The translations under genes were made by a program, and so were the position numbers. A model generated the notes under the pieces. That model worked only from the letters and a program-made list of their open reading frames with translations, had not been told where the DNA came from and did not search any database. A stretch of DNA of 39,417 nucleotides from an uncultured Ruminococcus sp. (GTDB lineage: Bacteria; Bacillota; Clostridia; Oscillospirales; Ruminococcaceae), in the NCBI GenBank assembly GCA_902776945.1, contig CACYSH010000007.1:1-39417 (forward strand), written 5' to 3'. The stretch's first letter is position 1; the number at the start of each line of letters is the position of its first letter. Below are positions 31,593-39,417 of this stretch, in pieces.

Positions 31593-32585
31593 TTATTTCC
31601 TCCATAGCCGCCTGTTGGTTATTGTAGTCGCTGTAAATAGTGTTATCAGCTCGATCAGCGGTATCCATAGCACAAGCGTTACTCTGATAGCTGTAATATC
31701 AGCGAATAGGAATACTATGCTTGATAAGGCGAGAGTGATTATTATTGAAGTCGCTCCTGACTTGTATATGTATCCATAATATGCGTGGTTCAGACTTTTC
31801 TTATCAAATCCGAGCATTACAAGTCTGCGGAAATTACAAGCTATGCCTTTGTTTAGTACACATATGGAAATAACCGTAATAACTATAGAGATCAATGAGA
31901 AAACCACCAAATAAGGAACGATGCTCAAAACAGCAGAACGAATCTCGTCATCACGATAAATAATATCCTGTGGTGTTGAGGAACACTTTGCCGCAAAAGC
32001 GGTTATGTTTTCATCGGTGAAAGCAACACAGTTGTGTGTGATATGGTCAACATATTCTGCATCATAGCCCATAATAATGATACCGTTACTATGCTTATTG
32101 CCCGTATCTGCCCTTACGCATATCGTTTCGGGTATGATCTGCTCAATAGCATACTCGCAGACTTCGCCATTTACTATATGCTTTGAGTACAGCTTATCGC
32201 CTAAATGCAGATTATTTGATTTAGCTATATTCTTTGATACTGCAATACCATGTGTACCTAACTTATTTGCATTCCAAAATATGAGATCAGTATACACCGA
32301 GCTATCAGTCTGCATTATAATATCCGCATTAAGGCTTGATTGTGAATCGGCAGACAGGGCAAAGTCTATGCCTGCATTGAACTGATAGTAATCATTTTCA
32401 AGAACAGGCTCTTGCGTTGTCACTGAATAATCATAGCTTGACCGTATAAGCGAATGTAGCTGCATACAGTCCTTGTTTACTGAAAAAACAAGCACCAATA
32501 TAAGAAAAAGCGAGATCATGGTGAATATCGCTAATACAATCGCCGTTCTTCGTGGCTCTGCTTTAAGAGCTATACGATTCTTCAT
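31593..32585 (-). CDS. FtsX-like ABC permease (second of two)
   Basis: 330 residues. One N-terminal membrane helix (about 14-36), an extracytoplasmic domain of ~185 residues, then three C-terminal helices (about 225-248, 272-293, 297-320), which is the FtsX/MacB topology. Such permeases move or release extracytoplasmic substrates (lipoproteins, peptides) rather than carrying solutes across the membrane. The stop is two bases before the ATPase start. Confidence 0.8.
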   Translation of the reverse strand: MKNRIALKAEPRRTAIVLAIFTMISLFLILVLVFSVNKDCMQLHSLIRSSYDYSVTTQEPVLENDYYQFNAGIDFALSADSQSSLNADIIMQTDSSVYTDLIFWNANKLGTHGIAVSKNIAKSNNLHLGDKLYSKHIVNGEVCEYAIEQIIPETICVRADTGNKHSNGIIIMGYDAEYVDHITHNCVAFTDENITAFAAKCSSTPQDIIYRDDEIRSAVLSIVPYLVVFSLISIVITVISICVLNKGIACNFRRLVMLGFDKKSLNHAYYGYIYKSGATSIIITLALSSIVFLFADITAIRVTLVLWIPLIELITLFTATTITNRRLWRK

Positions 32586-32622
32586 TGTATTATCACCTAA
32601 CCTCGCTTATCTTATTGAGAAA

Positions 32623-33786
32623 TCAATTATCGTTTGATTTTCTGGCTTTTTCTTTTTTGATGATTCCCTTTATCATAGAACCGTTCATAATAAGGGCAAT
32701 CAATTCAGCGATTACCACTGCCGCCGGAATAATCGCAATTTCTACGCTGAGTGCTGATCTCGGAATGTAATCTGCCGAAGTCTTGAACTTATAGACCATT
32801 ATAGCCGAATAAGCTGCAATAAAGCAGAGAAGCTCACACAGGAGCGTCTTGCTGTAGTATGGCTTGACATTCTGCCCCTTGGGTATGCAATGCTTGGTAA
32901 AATAGCCTTTTTCGCAGCCACGCTTTGACATTACAGCATTGAAAATAATCATCAATACTGCCGACAAAGCTGCACCTATAAAGATCATAATGGGATTTGC
33001 CTTTTTGTCAAGGCTGTTCTCTCTAACACGGAAATCTGTGATCTCATTTGCATATCCCGATGACATGATTGCATCATAATGCACCTGATACTGCTCATCG
33101 CTGTCAAAACGGTCACGATCCTTTAATCTGCCCATTGGTCTGTAGTCCTTGGTCAGATAAGCCTGACAAGCGTTATAATCGCTTGCGGAAATATACATTC
33201 CCGAATAGCCGTTGTTCTGAGATTTCTGAACAATGGCTTCTTTTTGCTCGGTGCTTAGTTGTGCAAGGATAGCGCCATTCTCATAAATGCTGTTTGTTTC
33301 GTAGATAGCATATATCTTATATTCTGCGGTTGTGTCACCGATAGAGAAAGATACCGTATCGCCTATATCTGTCGAAGTATCCTTACAAAACTGCCAGTCC
33401 ACAAGAATCGGGTTGTCAAAGTCTGAATCCGACTTCTTGATAAGACGTTTGTCGTTATACATCGTAATATCGACATTCTCAAAGCTATCACTCAGCAGAA
33501 CAGTTGTTGTTCTCGACTTCCCGCCTGCATTTACAGAAGTCTTGGTAAGAAAAAATGGAAACACTTTATCTATTCCGTTGCTTCCAAGCAATTCGCCTAT
33601 CTGCTCAAAAGACGGCTCAGGAGCGATAAAGTCGATACTTGTGTTCTTATATACGCTCTGTGAATTGTAGTTATCAGCTATCTGAGAGATAAACGGGAAT
33701 ACGAACAACAGTCCGGCTACTACAGCAATGACAGCACTCAGGAAGATTGATAATAAGGCTCTGTGCCTGATCCAATAGCCTGTCAT
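32623..33786 (-). CDS. FtsX-like ABC permease (first of two)
   Basis: 387 residues: helix at about 10-34, a large outer domain (~235 residues), then helices at about 270-293, 322-342 and 355-378. It has the same topology as the second permease but little similarity in the outer domain. The start overlaps the lipoprotein gene's stop by four bases. Together with the ATPase and lipoprotein it makes a four-gene transporter set. Confidence 0.8.
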   Translation of the reverse strand: MTGYWIRHRALLSIFLSAVIAVVAGLLFVFPFISQIADNYNSQSVYKNTSIDFIAPEPSFEQIGELLGSNGIDKVFPFFLTKTSVNAGGKSRTTTVLLSDSFENVDITMYNDKRLIKKSDSDFDNPILVDWQFCKDTSTDIGDTVSFSIGDTTAEYKIYAIYETNSIYENGAILAQLSTEQKEAIVQKSQNNGYSGMYISASDYNACQAYLTKDYRPMGRLKDRDRFDSDEQYQVHYDAIMSSGYANEITDFRVRENSLDKKANPIMIFIGAALSAVLMIIFNAVMSKRGCEKGYFTKHCIPKGQNVKPYYSKTLLCELLCFIAAYSAIMVYKFKTSADYIPRSALSVEIAIIPAAVVIAELIALIMNGSMIKGIIKKEKARKSNDN

Positions 33787-34358
33787 TCTTCTTCCTCCGT
33801 CTTTTCGTCGGTCTTCTCCACAAAAGTAATCGTGTTCTGATTATCATAAGAAGGATCAACGTTGTCGTCAAATACAAGCGTCATTGGGACTTCACCAACT
33901 GCGTTTGGTACAAACTTAATAACACATTCCTGATCTACTGCTGTCTCAGATGCATTTGCAGTAAATTCGTATGTAGTAACATTATTGACCGCATCAAAGT
34001 TTGGCGTGATGATCTGACCGTCCATGTACTTTGCATCCACATTGTCAATGCTCGGAATAGTCAGCACCACCTTGACCTGAGAGGCCTTGCTCTTATTTGA
34101 TGTAACTTTAAACACTACTTTCATATAGACAGTATCTCCTATCTCATATTCCTTAGTGCCGTCACCGTAGCTATGTCCCTTATCAGAGCTATAGAAAAAA
34201 TCAGATGTAGCTGAATATGTGGTTTCACCAATGCCTAAAAAGCCCGATTTTCCTGTATTTGTACCACCATTATCATTGCTGTCCCCGCATCCGACAAAAG
34301 AGCAAAGGGCAAGGGAGAGAGCTAAAACTGTCACAAGAGTTCTTTTGATTCTTTTCAT
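33783..34358 (-). CDS. Lipoprotein of an ABC/FtsX-like system
   Basis: 191 residues. The lipoprotein signal peptide ends in SFVGC (Cys24), followed by an Asn/Gly-rich linker. The outer domain (about 60-180) has a beta-rich pattern like a cell-surface or CARDB-type immunoglobulin fold (YEIGDTVYMKVVFKVTSN). The tail is acidic (TDEKTEEEE). It is probably the outer subunit working with the two permeases. AAAGGAGTATATAAA precedes the ATG. Confidence 0.8.
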   Translation of the reverse strand: MKRIKRTLVTVLALSLALCSFVGCGDSNDNGGTNTGKSGFLGIGETTYSATSDFFYSSDKGHSYGDGTKEYEIGDTVYMKVVFKVTSNKSKASQVKVVLTIPSIDNVDAKYMDGQIITPNFDAVNNVTTYEFTANASETAVDQECVIKFVPNAVGEVPMTLVFDDNVDPSYDNQNTITFVEKTDEKTEEEE

Positions 34359-34406
34359 TTTATATACTCCTTTTCTCAGTAATGAATTGTCTGTAATTAC
34401 AAACGG

Positions 34407-34787
34407 TCAGAGAATTATATCCTGCATTCCAACTGTCACTTCTCCGTCCGAAGAAAAGACAACAGCTAAGCCATGCTCCAAATCATAGCGATATTTACAC
34501 ATCATAGCGATTCGTGGATTTTCCTTATCTCGCTTGACAAAAAGGCATTCAGGCTTGATATAGCTGAATATATTGTCTTTTTTAGCGTTTTCATCGTCGC
34601 TCATGACTTGTTCTCGGCAGTAATCCTCTACAATGGTCTTGCTGTGTTCGATCCATTCTGCGTGAGTTCTGAAATGCTTTAAGGCTTGAATTTGAGCTTT
34701 TGTTACTTCTTCGCCCTCGTAGCAATCATACTCAACAGGGAGGGTGAATGATCTTCCCCAAATGCTAACTTCTAATGATTCAATCAA
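34407..34787 (-). CDS. Candidate immunity protein for the toxin gene upstream
   Basis: 126 residues, soluble, with SFTLPVEYDCYEGEEVTKAQ near the start and a C-terminal beta-rich half (FSYIKPECLFVKRD, HGLAVVFSSDGEVTVGMQD). It resembles a widespread group of small proteins found beside polymorphic toxins, though I cannot name the family with certainty. Its first eight bases overlap the toxin gene's end, the normal arrangement for a cognate immunity gene. The immunity role is inferred from position. Confidence 0.7.
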   Translation of the reverse strand: MIESLEVSIWGRSFTLPVEYDCYEGEEVTKAQIQALKHFRTHAEWIEHSKTIVEDYCREQVMSDDENAKKDNIFSYIKPECLFVKRDKENPRIAMMCKYRYDLEHGLAVVFSSDGEVTVGMQDIIL

Positions 34788-36210
34788 AATCAGCCTCTCC
34801 TTCCTTACCTATCATAGCGTTATATTCGGCAACACCGCCGTAATGAGTAAATGTTGCATTAACATCATAAGGGACGAGCTGCATTGTATCCATATTACTC
34901 ATTTCATGCCATGTTAGCTTACATGGATAATTATCACGGAATTCCGCCACCTCTGTACTTGTCCATCTCTTTCCGTTATACTTAATCTTTGTCCAGTATT
35001 CAGCAAGAGCTTGGTCTGCTTGTTCATAGTTGCCGCCTGTTCCTAATCGTTTATCGGTCATTCTCGGTATTTTCACTTCTGCTTTAGCATAGGGAGAAAA
35101 ATCCGGTACTGCATTCTGATATGTAACCTTTGTAATCTTTGTACCGTCTGCGAGCTCTATTGGTTCGTTGAGTACAAAATCAGATTCGCCTCTTTCGCCT
35201 GTCCATTTTCCTTTTTTGCCATCTTTAGGAACTTGCTTCAAACGATCATTATATTTGGTGTATGGTGTGCTATACTTACGATAATATCCTTCTATTGTGC
35301 CGTCAATTGCTCCGTATATAGCTCCCCACATATAGCCGTCCGCACCATTTTCAACTGCTTTTTGAGCTGCTGAAACTCCTACTTTTTCCCAATCAATATT
35401 GTTCCAATCAATATCGGCAGCATCAGTAGATGTAAATGCTTTAATAGTATCTTTTGTGGTGTAGACCATTCCAGCCGTTGCGAGCAGAACTTTCACACCT
35501 GCCCAAGCCAAGTGTACTCCTTCTGCGACACCCACACTCGATGTTCCACCGGAAGGTATTGCTTCCACCAAAGAAACAATTGATACAATCATTCCAACAG
35601 TAGCCAATGCAAACCCAGTTACAGCAGCTATTCGCCCAGCTTCATCTATTTCATTGGCAGCACCAGTAAAAGCTCCAAACACCGTTCCGACCACAGCACC
35701 TGATTTTGCAAACTGAAGAGATTCATCGGCAGCGGCAACAACAAGACTGGCGATAGGCTTTGGAACACCTACTTTCTTTACAACCGCAATAGTAACGATT
35801 ACGCCTGTACCAATCGCAACTTTCGTTAGTACTGATTTAATATCAACTCCATCACCGAATATTTGAGCTGTTTGACTGTTCTCAGAAAAGTCTTCAAGAT
35901 GCTCTTGAGGCACATAGATAGTCTTACACATTGTTACTTCGTCGATCATATCTTCTTCCAGCAACAACTCTGTAATTTTATCTTCGGCTATGACAAATTC
36001 CTGCAAATAAACCTCAGTTGTGATAAACTCATGAAGTATATCTTCTGTAATAATGTTTTCAACCTTGATATTCTCCGTAACTGTCTGCGGATTTGCATCT
36101 GAAATAGTGGGCGTTGGCGGAGCATTAGAGCAACCGACAGTCATAAGCAAAATCGAAACAACTAACATCAATGATATTAGTCTGTTAAACAGATTACGTC
36201 TTATTAACAT
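34780..36210 (-). CDS. Predicted lipoprotein toxin with HNH/EndoVII-type nuclease domain
   Basis: 476 residues from the ATG at 36210 (the ATG three bases earlier is equally possible; AGGGG is upstream). A lipoprotein signal ends in MTVGC (Cys27). A Thr/Glu-rich stalk follows to about 105, then a hydrophobic Gly/Ala/Val-rich region (about 125-260) that may insert into membranes. The C-terminal ~150 residues carry GKWTGERGESDF, IPRMTDKRLGTGGNY and TWHE (about 433-436), then MQLVPYDVNATFTHYGGVAE. This matches the W-H-[HE]...LVP...H-x-GG pattern of HNH/EndoVII polymorphic toxins; the usual His after LVPxDV is Asn here. A lipid-anchored toxin of this class is unusual. Confidence 0.78.
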   Translation of the reverse strand: MLIRRNLFNRLISLMLVVSILLMTVGCSNAPPTPTISDANPQTVTENIKVENIITEDILHEFITTEVYLQEFVIAEDKITELLLEEDMIDEVTMCKTIYVPQEHLEDFSENSQTAQIFGDGVDIKSVLTKVAIGTGVIVTIAVVKKVGVPKPIASLVVAAADESLQFAKSGAVVGTVFGAFTGAANEIDEAGRIAAVTGFALATVGMIVSIVSLVEAIPSGGTSSVGVAEGVHLAWAGVKVLLATAGMVYTTKDTIKAFTSTDAADIDWNNIDWEKVGVSAAQKAVENGADGYMWGAIYGAIDGTIEGYYRKYSTPYTKYNDRLKQVPKDGKKGKWTGERGESDFVLNEPIELADGTKITKVTYQNAVPDFSPYAKAEVKIPRMTDKRLGTGGNYEQADQALAEYWTKIKYNGKRWTSTEVAEFRDNYPCKLTWHEMSNMDTMQLVPYDVNATFTHYGGVAEYNAMIGKEGEADFD

Positions 36211-36273
36211 CATATCACCCCTAAACAAATAATCAGAATTCGCAATGTGACAAATTACAATTATTCATACTAT

Positions 36274-36302
36274 ATTATACCATAATTTTAGTGAAAAAGC
36301 AA
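36274..36302 (-). promoter_or_regulatory. Predicted promoter of the toxin/ABC operon
   Basis: TTGCTT (36302-36297), 17-bp spacer, TATAAT (36279-36274). No other promoter is obvious before 30075, so the seven genes may be one transcript. Confidence 0.7.
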
Positions 36303-36377
36303 TCCGTTTCTCTATGTTTCTACAATATAAAAATGGATTCCGCTTCTCAACTATCCTCAACTTTGATTCCACCGGAA

Positions 36378-36851
36378 TCAAAGTTGGCAGTCAGCCAGAT
36401 TTCTGACTTGTTTTCCTTGCTTTTTAGCATACTGCATCGTCCTATATGCTCCGCCGCTTTTATGCTGAATACAGCACACGACCAGATTGGAACGGTCAAC
36501 CATACACCTGTTACGGACTTGTATTGCAGATTTATAGTGTGCTTCAGACGATTCCGAGCATATCTCCACCTCATCATAGTAGCTGAGATAGCTCTGCTCG
36601 TTGTCACGGTACTCGGCTTTCATATATGGCAGTACAAGGATAATTGATGTGTTACCGTAGCCGTATTGATTGACCGCTCGTCTTATAGCCGAAGCAGCCA
36701 ACAAGTCAAATTCTCCGTCCCGTCCTATGAGAAATTCGACATACTCCTTTTGCGTTATGAGATCATGCAAGAGTATTTCAAGCCTGACTTCTATCTCCGA
36801 TGCTCTCTCCACTAAACGATGCCCAAAGAAACTAACAGTGTATATCTCCAT
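36378..36851 (-). CDS. SLOG-superfamily protein (DUF1273/YpsA-like)
   Basis: 157 residues from the ATG at 36851, which has AGGTGA upstream. It begins YTVSFFGHRLVE and has FLIGRDGEFDLLAAS, SIILVLPYM, YYDEVEI, then RNRCMVDRSNLVVCC and SGGAYRTMQYAKKQGKQV. This is the nucleotide-binding Rossmann-like SLOG fold, related to DprA and LOG proteins. SLOG domains bind nucleotides or nucleotide-derived signals and often appear in defence or conflict systems. Its ligand is unknown. Confidence 0.85.
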   Translation of the reverse strand: MEIYTVSFFGHRLVERASEIEVRLEILLHDLITQKEYVEFLIGRDGEFDLLAASAIRRAVNQYGYGNTSIILVLPYMKAEYRDNEQSYLSYYDEVEICSESSEAHYKSAIQVRNRCMVDRSNLVVCCIQHKSGGAYRTMQYAKKQGKQVRNLADCQL

Positions 36852-36922
36852 AGCTATCACCTGAAAATGTCATTGCACATCTTTCTAATGATACTTCTAT
36901 GCTTACTATCTAATATATCTTG

Positions 36923-36951
36923 ATTATAACATATCTTGGAAGATTATTCAA
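36923..36951 (-). promoter_or_regulatory. Predicted promoter of the SLOG gene
   Basis: TTGAAT (36951-36946), 17-bp spacer, TATAAT (36928-36923). It is divergent from the XRE regulator gene, which could bind here. Confidence 0.7.
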
Positions 36952-37025
36952 GAGCAAACAACATATTTCCTTTGAGTATAGCTGATTTCTTTTGCTGTAT
37001 TATAGTAGTAAGAGGTGATTTAGCT

Positions 37026-37337
37026 ATGACAAACGATTTTGTAAGAAACAGGATAACTCAGCTCCGGCTGCAAAAGGGTGTATCAGAGTACCAGATGAGC
37101 TATGATCTCGGTCATAGCCGTGGATATATCTACAACATCTCATCGGGAAAGTCCCTGCCGCCGCTTTCGGAGCTGTTTGCGATATGCGACTACTTTGGCA
37201 TCACGCCTGCTGAGTTTTTCGATGACAGCGTTTCTAACCCTGAGCTGATACGGAAAGCGGTTGAGGGTATGAAGCAGCTTGATGACGGGGATCAGTTGAT
37301 GATACTGAACCATATCAATAGGCTGTTGAAGAAATAG
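37026..37337 (+). CDS. XRE-family helix-turn-helix regulator
   Basis: 103 residues from the ATG at 37026, with AGAGGTGAT upstream; the longer frame from 36936 lacks a site. The Cro/CI-type helix-turn-helix is RITQLRLQKGVSEYQMSYDL, then GHSRGYIYNISSGKSLPPL, with the usual LFAICDYFGITPAEFFD dimer region. It probably represses the divergent SLOG gene and/or itself. It is common at the edge of integrative elements. Confidence 0.9.
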   Translation: MTNDFVRNRITQLRLQKGVSEYQMSYDLGHSRGYIYNISSGKSLPPLSELFAICDYFGITPAEFFDDSVSNPELIRKAVEGMKQLDDGDQLMILNHINRLLKK

Positions 37338-37349
37338 GAGGACAATTAT

Positions 37350-37541
37350 ATGAACGGATATATAAAACCTGAGTTTGTACCCGAAGACAAATATCAAAAA
37401 GCTCGTAAAGACCTTATGCAGGCATTTGACTCATTTTCAAAGCTAAATCCTCAAGAAAAGCAAGCACTATTAAACGAAATGTTCCAGTATGCTGCTTTTC
37501 AAAGTTTTTTAGATCAGTATAACAATAACGGAATGAGATAA
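37350..37541 (+). CDS. Small 63-residue protein, unknown function
   Basis: It has a strong ribosome site (AGGAGGACAATTAT), lies 12 bp after the XRE gene and is followed by a terminator. It is helix-rich and charged (QKARKDLMQAFDSFSKLNPQ), with no motif recognised. Probably co-transcribed with the regulator. Confidence 0.75.
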   Translation: MNGYIKPEFVPEDKYQKARKDLMQAFDSFSKLNPQEKQALLNEMFQYAAFQSFLDQYNNNGMR

Positions 37542-37546
37542 AGTTT

Positions 37547-37577
37547 AAGGAGCGTTACCAGTGCGGTAACGCTCCTT
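37547..37577 (+). terminator. Intrinsic terminator after the XRE operon
   Basis: AAGGAGCGTTACC and GGTAACGCTCCTT form a perfect 13-bp stem with a 5-nt loop, then ATTTGT. The inverted sequence could also stop the convergent minus-strand gene at 37588. Confidence 0.85.
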
Positions 37578-37587
37578 ATTTGTCATA

Positions 37588-37797
37588 TTAGTCCTCGTCC
37601 GAACACTCCTCCAGCCCATGCAAGAGCTGAATATAAACGCACTCTGCTCTGTCATGCTCCTCGCCCTCGGCAGTCATCATGAGTTCAAGGAAATATGACT
37701 TTGCTTCTTCATAGTCATTCCAGACCTCACGCTTACCGTTGCAAATGGTCGTGACCTTTCGTGTTCTCGGCATTGCCAATTCAGGTGTTTTTAACAT
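37588..37797 (-). CDS. Small 69-residue protein, unknown function
   Basis: It starts at the ATG at 37797 with a perfect GGAGGTAACAGCT site; upstream ATG 37863 is in the promoter. It contains TRKVTTICNGKREVWNDYEEAKSYF and an acidic C-terminus (HGLEECSDED). Small proteins of this kind are frequent beside relaxase genes in Clostridia elements, but no function is recognised. Confidence 0.75.
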   Translation of the reverse strand: MLKTPELAMPRTRKVTTICNGKREVWNDYEEAKSYFLELMMTAEGEEHDRAECVYIQLLHGLEECSDED

Positions 37798-37830
37798 AGC
37801 TGTTACCTCCAAAAGTTTTATTGTGAATCC

Positions 37831-37859
37831 ATTATAGTGGATAATTATTTCAGAGTCCA
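37831..37859 (-). promoter_or_regulatory. Possible promoter of the 37588-37797 gene
   Basis: TGGACT (37859-37854), 17-bp spacer, TATAAT (37836-37831). The -35 match is only partial. Confidence 0.5.
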
Positions 37860-37935
37860 GCATATCGGGATAATTGTAATAATCTTTGTGCAGGGCGCAG
37901 CAATATCACAATTATCCCCGGTGCAATGCGCTGTA

Positions 37936-39399
37936 TTATTCAAGGATATTCCGATTGCGTTTTTTCTGATGTTCCCGTTTCTGCTCCTGACGGAGAAATT
38001 CTTCTATCTCCCTCATTGCTTCGGACAGCTCTCTCGACTTTTGATCCAATACGTCATACTTGGTGTTCATATTTTCCAGTTTTCCACGAAGTTTGGAAAT
38101 ATGCTTTTCCAACTGCTCGACTGTCGGGATTTTCTTCGGGAACGCTTTTTTGAGTTCACTCTCAGTCGCTGAATACCGATACAGCTCGGCATCAAACTGG
38201 TCGGCATATTTCTTTTGCTTGCGCCCTTTTAGCGACATATAATGGTCGTGAAACGGCTTAGCATTGTGGTAAGTCCTGAGCCATATCAACTGCTGTTCAC
38301 GCTCCTTGATCTCCTCGCTGATCTGATTCATCTTGCCGACAAGAGTTATCCTTTCACCGTAAGCATCAACGGCGGCAGCTTTCGCCTCCTCAGCAGTCAC
38401 ACCATACTTGGTGAGAATATTCATCGCCTTGCTTGTCAACTTCATGTTATTGCGGTCGATGCTGTCACGGATAAACTTGTTCTCCTCCGCCTGCACGGGC
38501 ATTCGGACGATCCTTGCTTTCGGCTTGTACTCCATAGCATTTTTGTAGTGGATAATACGGCTCTTGATCTGTTCCGTTTCGTAAAACCAACCCAGCGTTT
38601 TTGCCCTCGTCATTTTGGCTCTCGGATTACGTTCTTTCTGCTCCGCAAGCATAAATTTCAGGTCTATCGTATGCTCCGGATTGTAGTAAACAAGTATGCC
38701 GTTCTGAGCGCATTTCAGCAGGAAATCTGCAAAGTCATCGCTCTCCTTAACAACTTGGTCGATAGCATATTTCAGCTTTGCTTTCCATGACAGACCTTGC
38801 CTGTTCATGTCCCACTCCCAGTGTGACTTACCCTTGACTTCTTCGGGGTGTTCGATAACAGACAAATTATTCTCCTTACATAGCTCGTCCGAGATACGGC
38901 GCACTTCTGCCCACGCACGGTCTTTTTTCTTGCCCTGATTATGCTCGGTTTCAAAGGTTCTGCCCGTGATGAAATTTGTATTATTCACGATGATATGTGC
39001 GTGGGTATGGTCGTGGTCGGTATGTATCGCAATGACATATTGATACTGTTCTTTCAGCAGTCTGTGACATAATTCCTGCGCTATTTCCATAGCCTGTTCG
39101 GGGGTGACTTCGTTGGGGGCGAACGACTGAATTATGTGCTGGGCTTTGGTGGTGCTTCGACTACTTCCGAAACGCTGTCGGACAGCTCGGAACTGTTCGG
39201 CTGCTCGGACGGGTTCTGTCTCGCACATAAAAGACTCGACAAGCGAATGACCTCTGGTCTTATTCCCGTCCACGATGTATTCAAGTGATCCGCACACTGA
39301 GTCGCTGATCGAATGTAGCTTATAGCAATCCAACAAATTAGCAACACACGCCGCAAGATCTGAACCAGCCTTTACAATCCGAGATACGAACATATCCAA
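37936..39399 (-). CDS. MobP-type relaxase (mobilization nuclease)
   Basis: 487 residues as a maximal frame. The relaxase domain starts at about residue 25 with YKLHSISDSVCGSLEYIVDG, whose LEY holds the likely catalytic tyrosine. It is followed by AQHIIQSFAPNEVTPEQA and the metal-binding three-histidine motif HTDHDHTHAHIIVNN (about residue 120). A long charged coiled-coil C-terminus (about 330-487) follows. It would nick the element's transfer origin and pilot the strand. The first ~24 residues do not look like a relaxase start, and no good ribosome site is seen; the start codon (TTG 39399, ATG 39393 or a later TTG) is uncertain. Confidence 0.85.
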   Translation of the reverse strand: MDMFVSRIVKAGSDLAACVANLLDCYKLHSISDSVCGSLEYIVDGNKTRGHSLVESFMCETEPVRAAEQFRAVRQRFGSSRSTTKAQHIIQSFAPNEVTPEQAMEIAQELCHRLLKEQYQYVIAIHTDHDHTHAHIIVNNTNFITGRTFETEHNQGKKKDRAWAEVRRISDELCKENNLSVIEHPEEVKGKSHWEWDMNRQGLSWKAKLKYAIDQVVKESDDFADFLLKCAQNGILVYYNPEHTIDLKFMLAEQKERNPRAKMTRAKTLGWFYETEQIKSRIIHYKNAMEYKPKARIVRMPVQAEENKFIRDSIDRNNMKLTSKAMNILTKYGVTAEEAKAAAVDAYGERITLVGKMNQISEEIKEREQQLIWLRTYHNAKPFHDHYMSLKGRKQKKYADQFDAELYRYSATESELKKAFPKKIPTVEQLEKHISKLRGKLENMNTKYDVLDQKSRELSEAMREIEEFLRQEQKREHQKKRNRNILE

Positions 39400-39417
39400 T
39401 GGCTTTCTTTACTGCAT
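39380..39417 (-). pseudogene. Possible serine-recombinase N-terminal fragment at the window edge
   Basis: A second minus-strand frame starting at 39415 reads AVKKAIGYVRIS, the hallmark N-terminus of serine site-specific recombinases. It then loses similarity and stops 14 codons later. It overlaps the first codons of the relaxase frame. With only 12 residues visible, this could be chance. Confidence 0.35.

Overview
The window looks like a chromosomal segment from a sporulating, anaerobic Clostridia bacterium, most likely Oscillospiraceae/Ruminococcus-like. The basis is spo0A next to spoIVB, Rex, HemW, pyruvate formate-lyase, a de novo NAD pathway, consensus sigma-A promoters (TTGACA-17-TATAAT) and BspA-like/Big_2 surface domains. 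The first ~28.7 kb is moderately GC-rich with GC-ending codons. From about 28.7 kb to the right end the DNA is clearly more AT-rich and carries accessory genes, including a relaxase.

Layout. 1-1.8 kb: 5' part of spo0A and all of spoIVB (minus). 2.0-4.3 kb: two membrane proteins and hemW (plus). 4.34-4.49 kb: a small RNA gene of unknown class with its own promoter and terminator (minus). 4.6-6.7 kb: a Rex repressor fused to a complete CYTH domain, and an unknown protein with a hairpin-bearing leader (minus). 6.9-7.6 kb: six tRNA genes (Val, Asp, Phe, interrupted Asp, Gly, Cys) with one promoter and one terminator. 7.65-10.5 kb: GH25 lysozyme, Hsp33, a YqeM-like methyltransferase and a YerC/TrpR-like regulator (minus). 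10.8-13.9 kb: a pyruvate formate-lyase operon in which the glycyl-radical domain is a separate small gene, with an acidic 110-residue protein between the two parts. 13.9-19.7 kb: nadC and nadB, separated by four small membrane/SUKH genes and by repeats.

20.1-29.9 kb: a five-gene Ser/Thr phospho-signalling operon: two PP2C phosphatases, a zinc-ribbon/FHA protein, and two transmembrane kinases. The kinases share exactly the same cytoplasmic layout (zinc ribbon, then catalytic residues at identical positions) but have different ectodomains. One resembles an ABC-transporter solute-binding protein. The other has six PASTA, six Big_2 and a leucine-rich-repeat region. The LRR end of the second kinase already has the base composition of the accessory DNA that follows.

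30-39.4 kb (accessory): a minus-strand operon with a predicted lipoprotein carrying an HNH/EndoVII-type toxin domain, an overlapping immunity candidate, a second lipoprotein, two FtsX-like permeases, an ABC ATPase and an unknown protein with a possible nuclease-like core. Then come a SLOG-family protein, an XRE regulator, two small proteins and a MobP-type relaxase at the right edge. Several families of non-coding dispersed repeats punctuate the GC-rich part; two copies lie inside the predicted 5' leaders of the pfl and kinase operons.

The strongest candidates for something undescribed are the kinase pair with swapped ectodomains (including the solute-binding-protein kinase), the three-gene split pyruvate formate-lyase, the Rex-CYTH fusion, the tRNA-Asp with a 40-nt insertion in its anticodon stem, and the unassigned small RNA.
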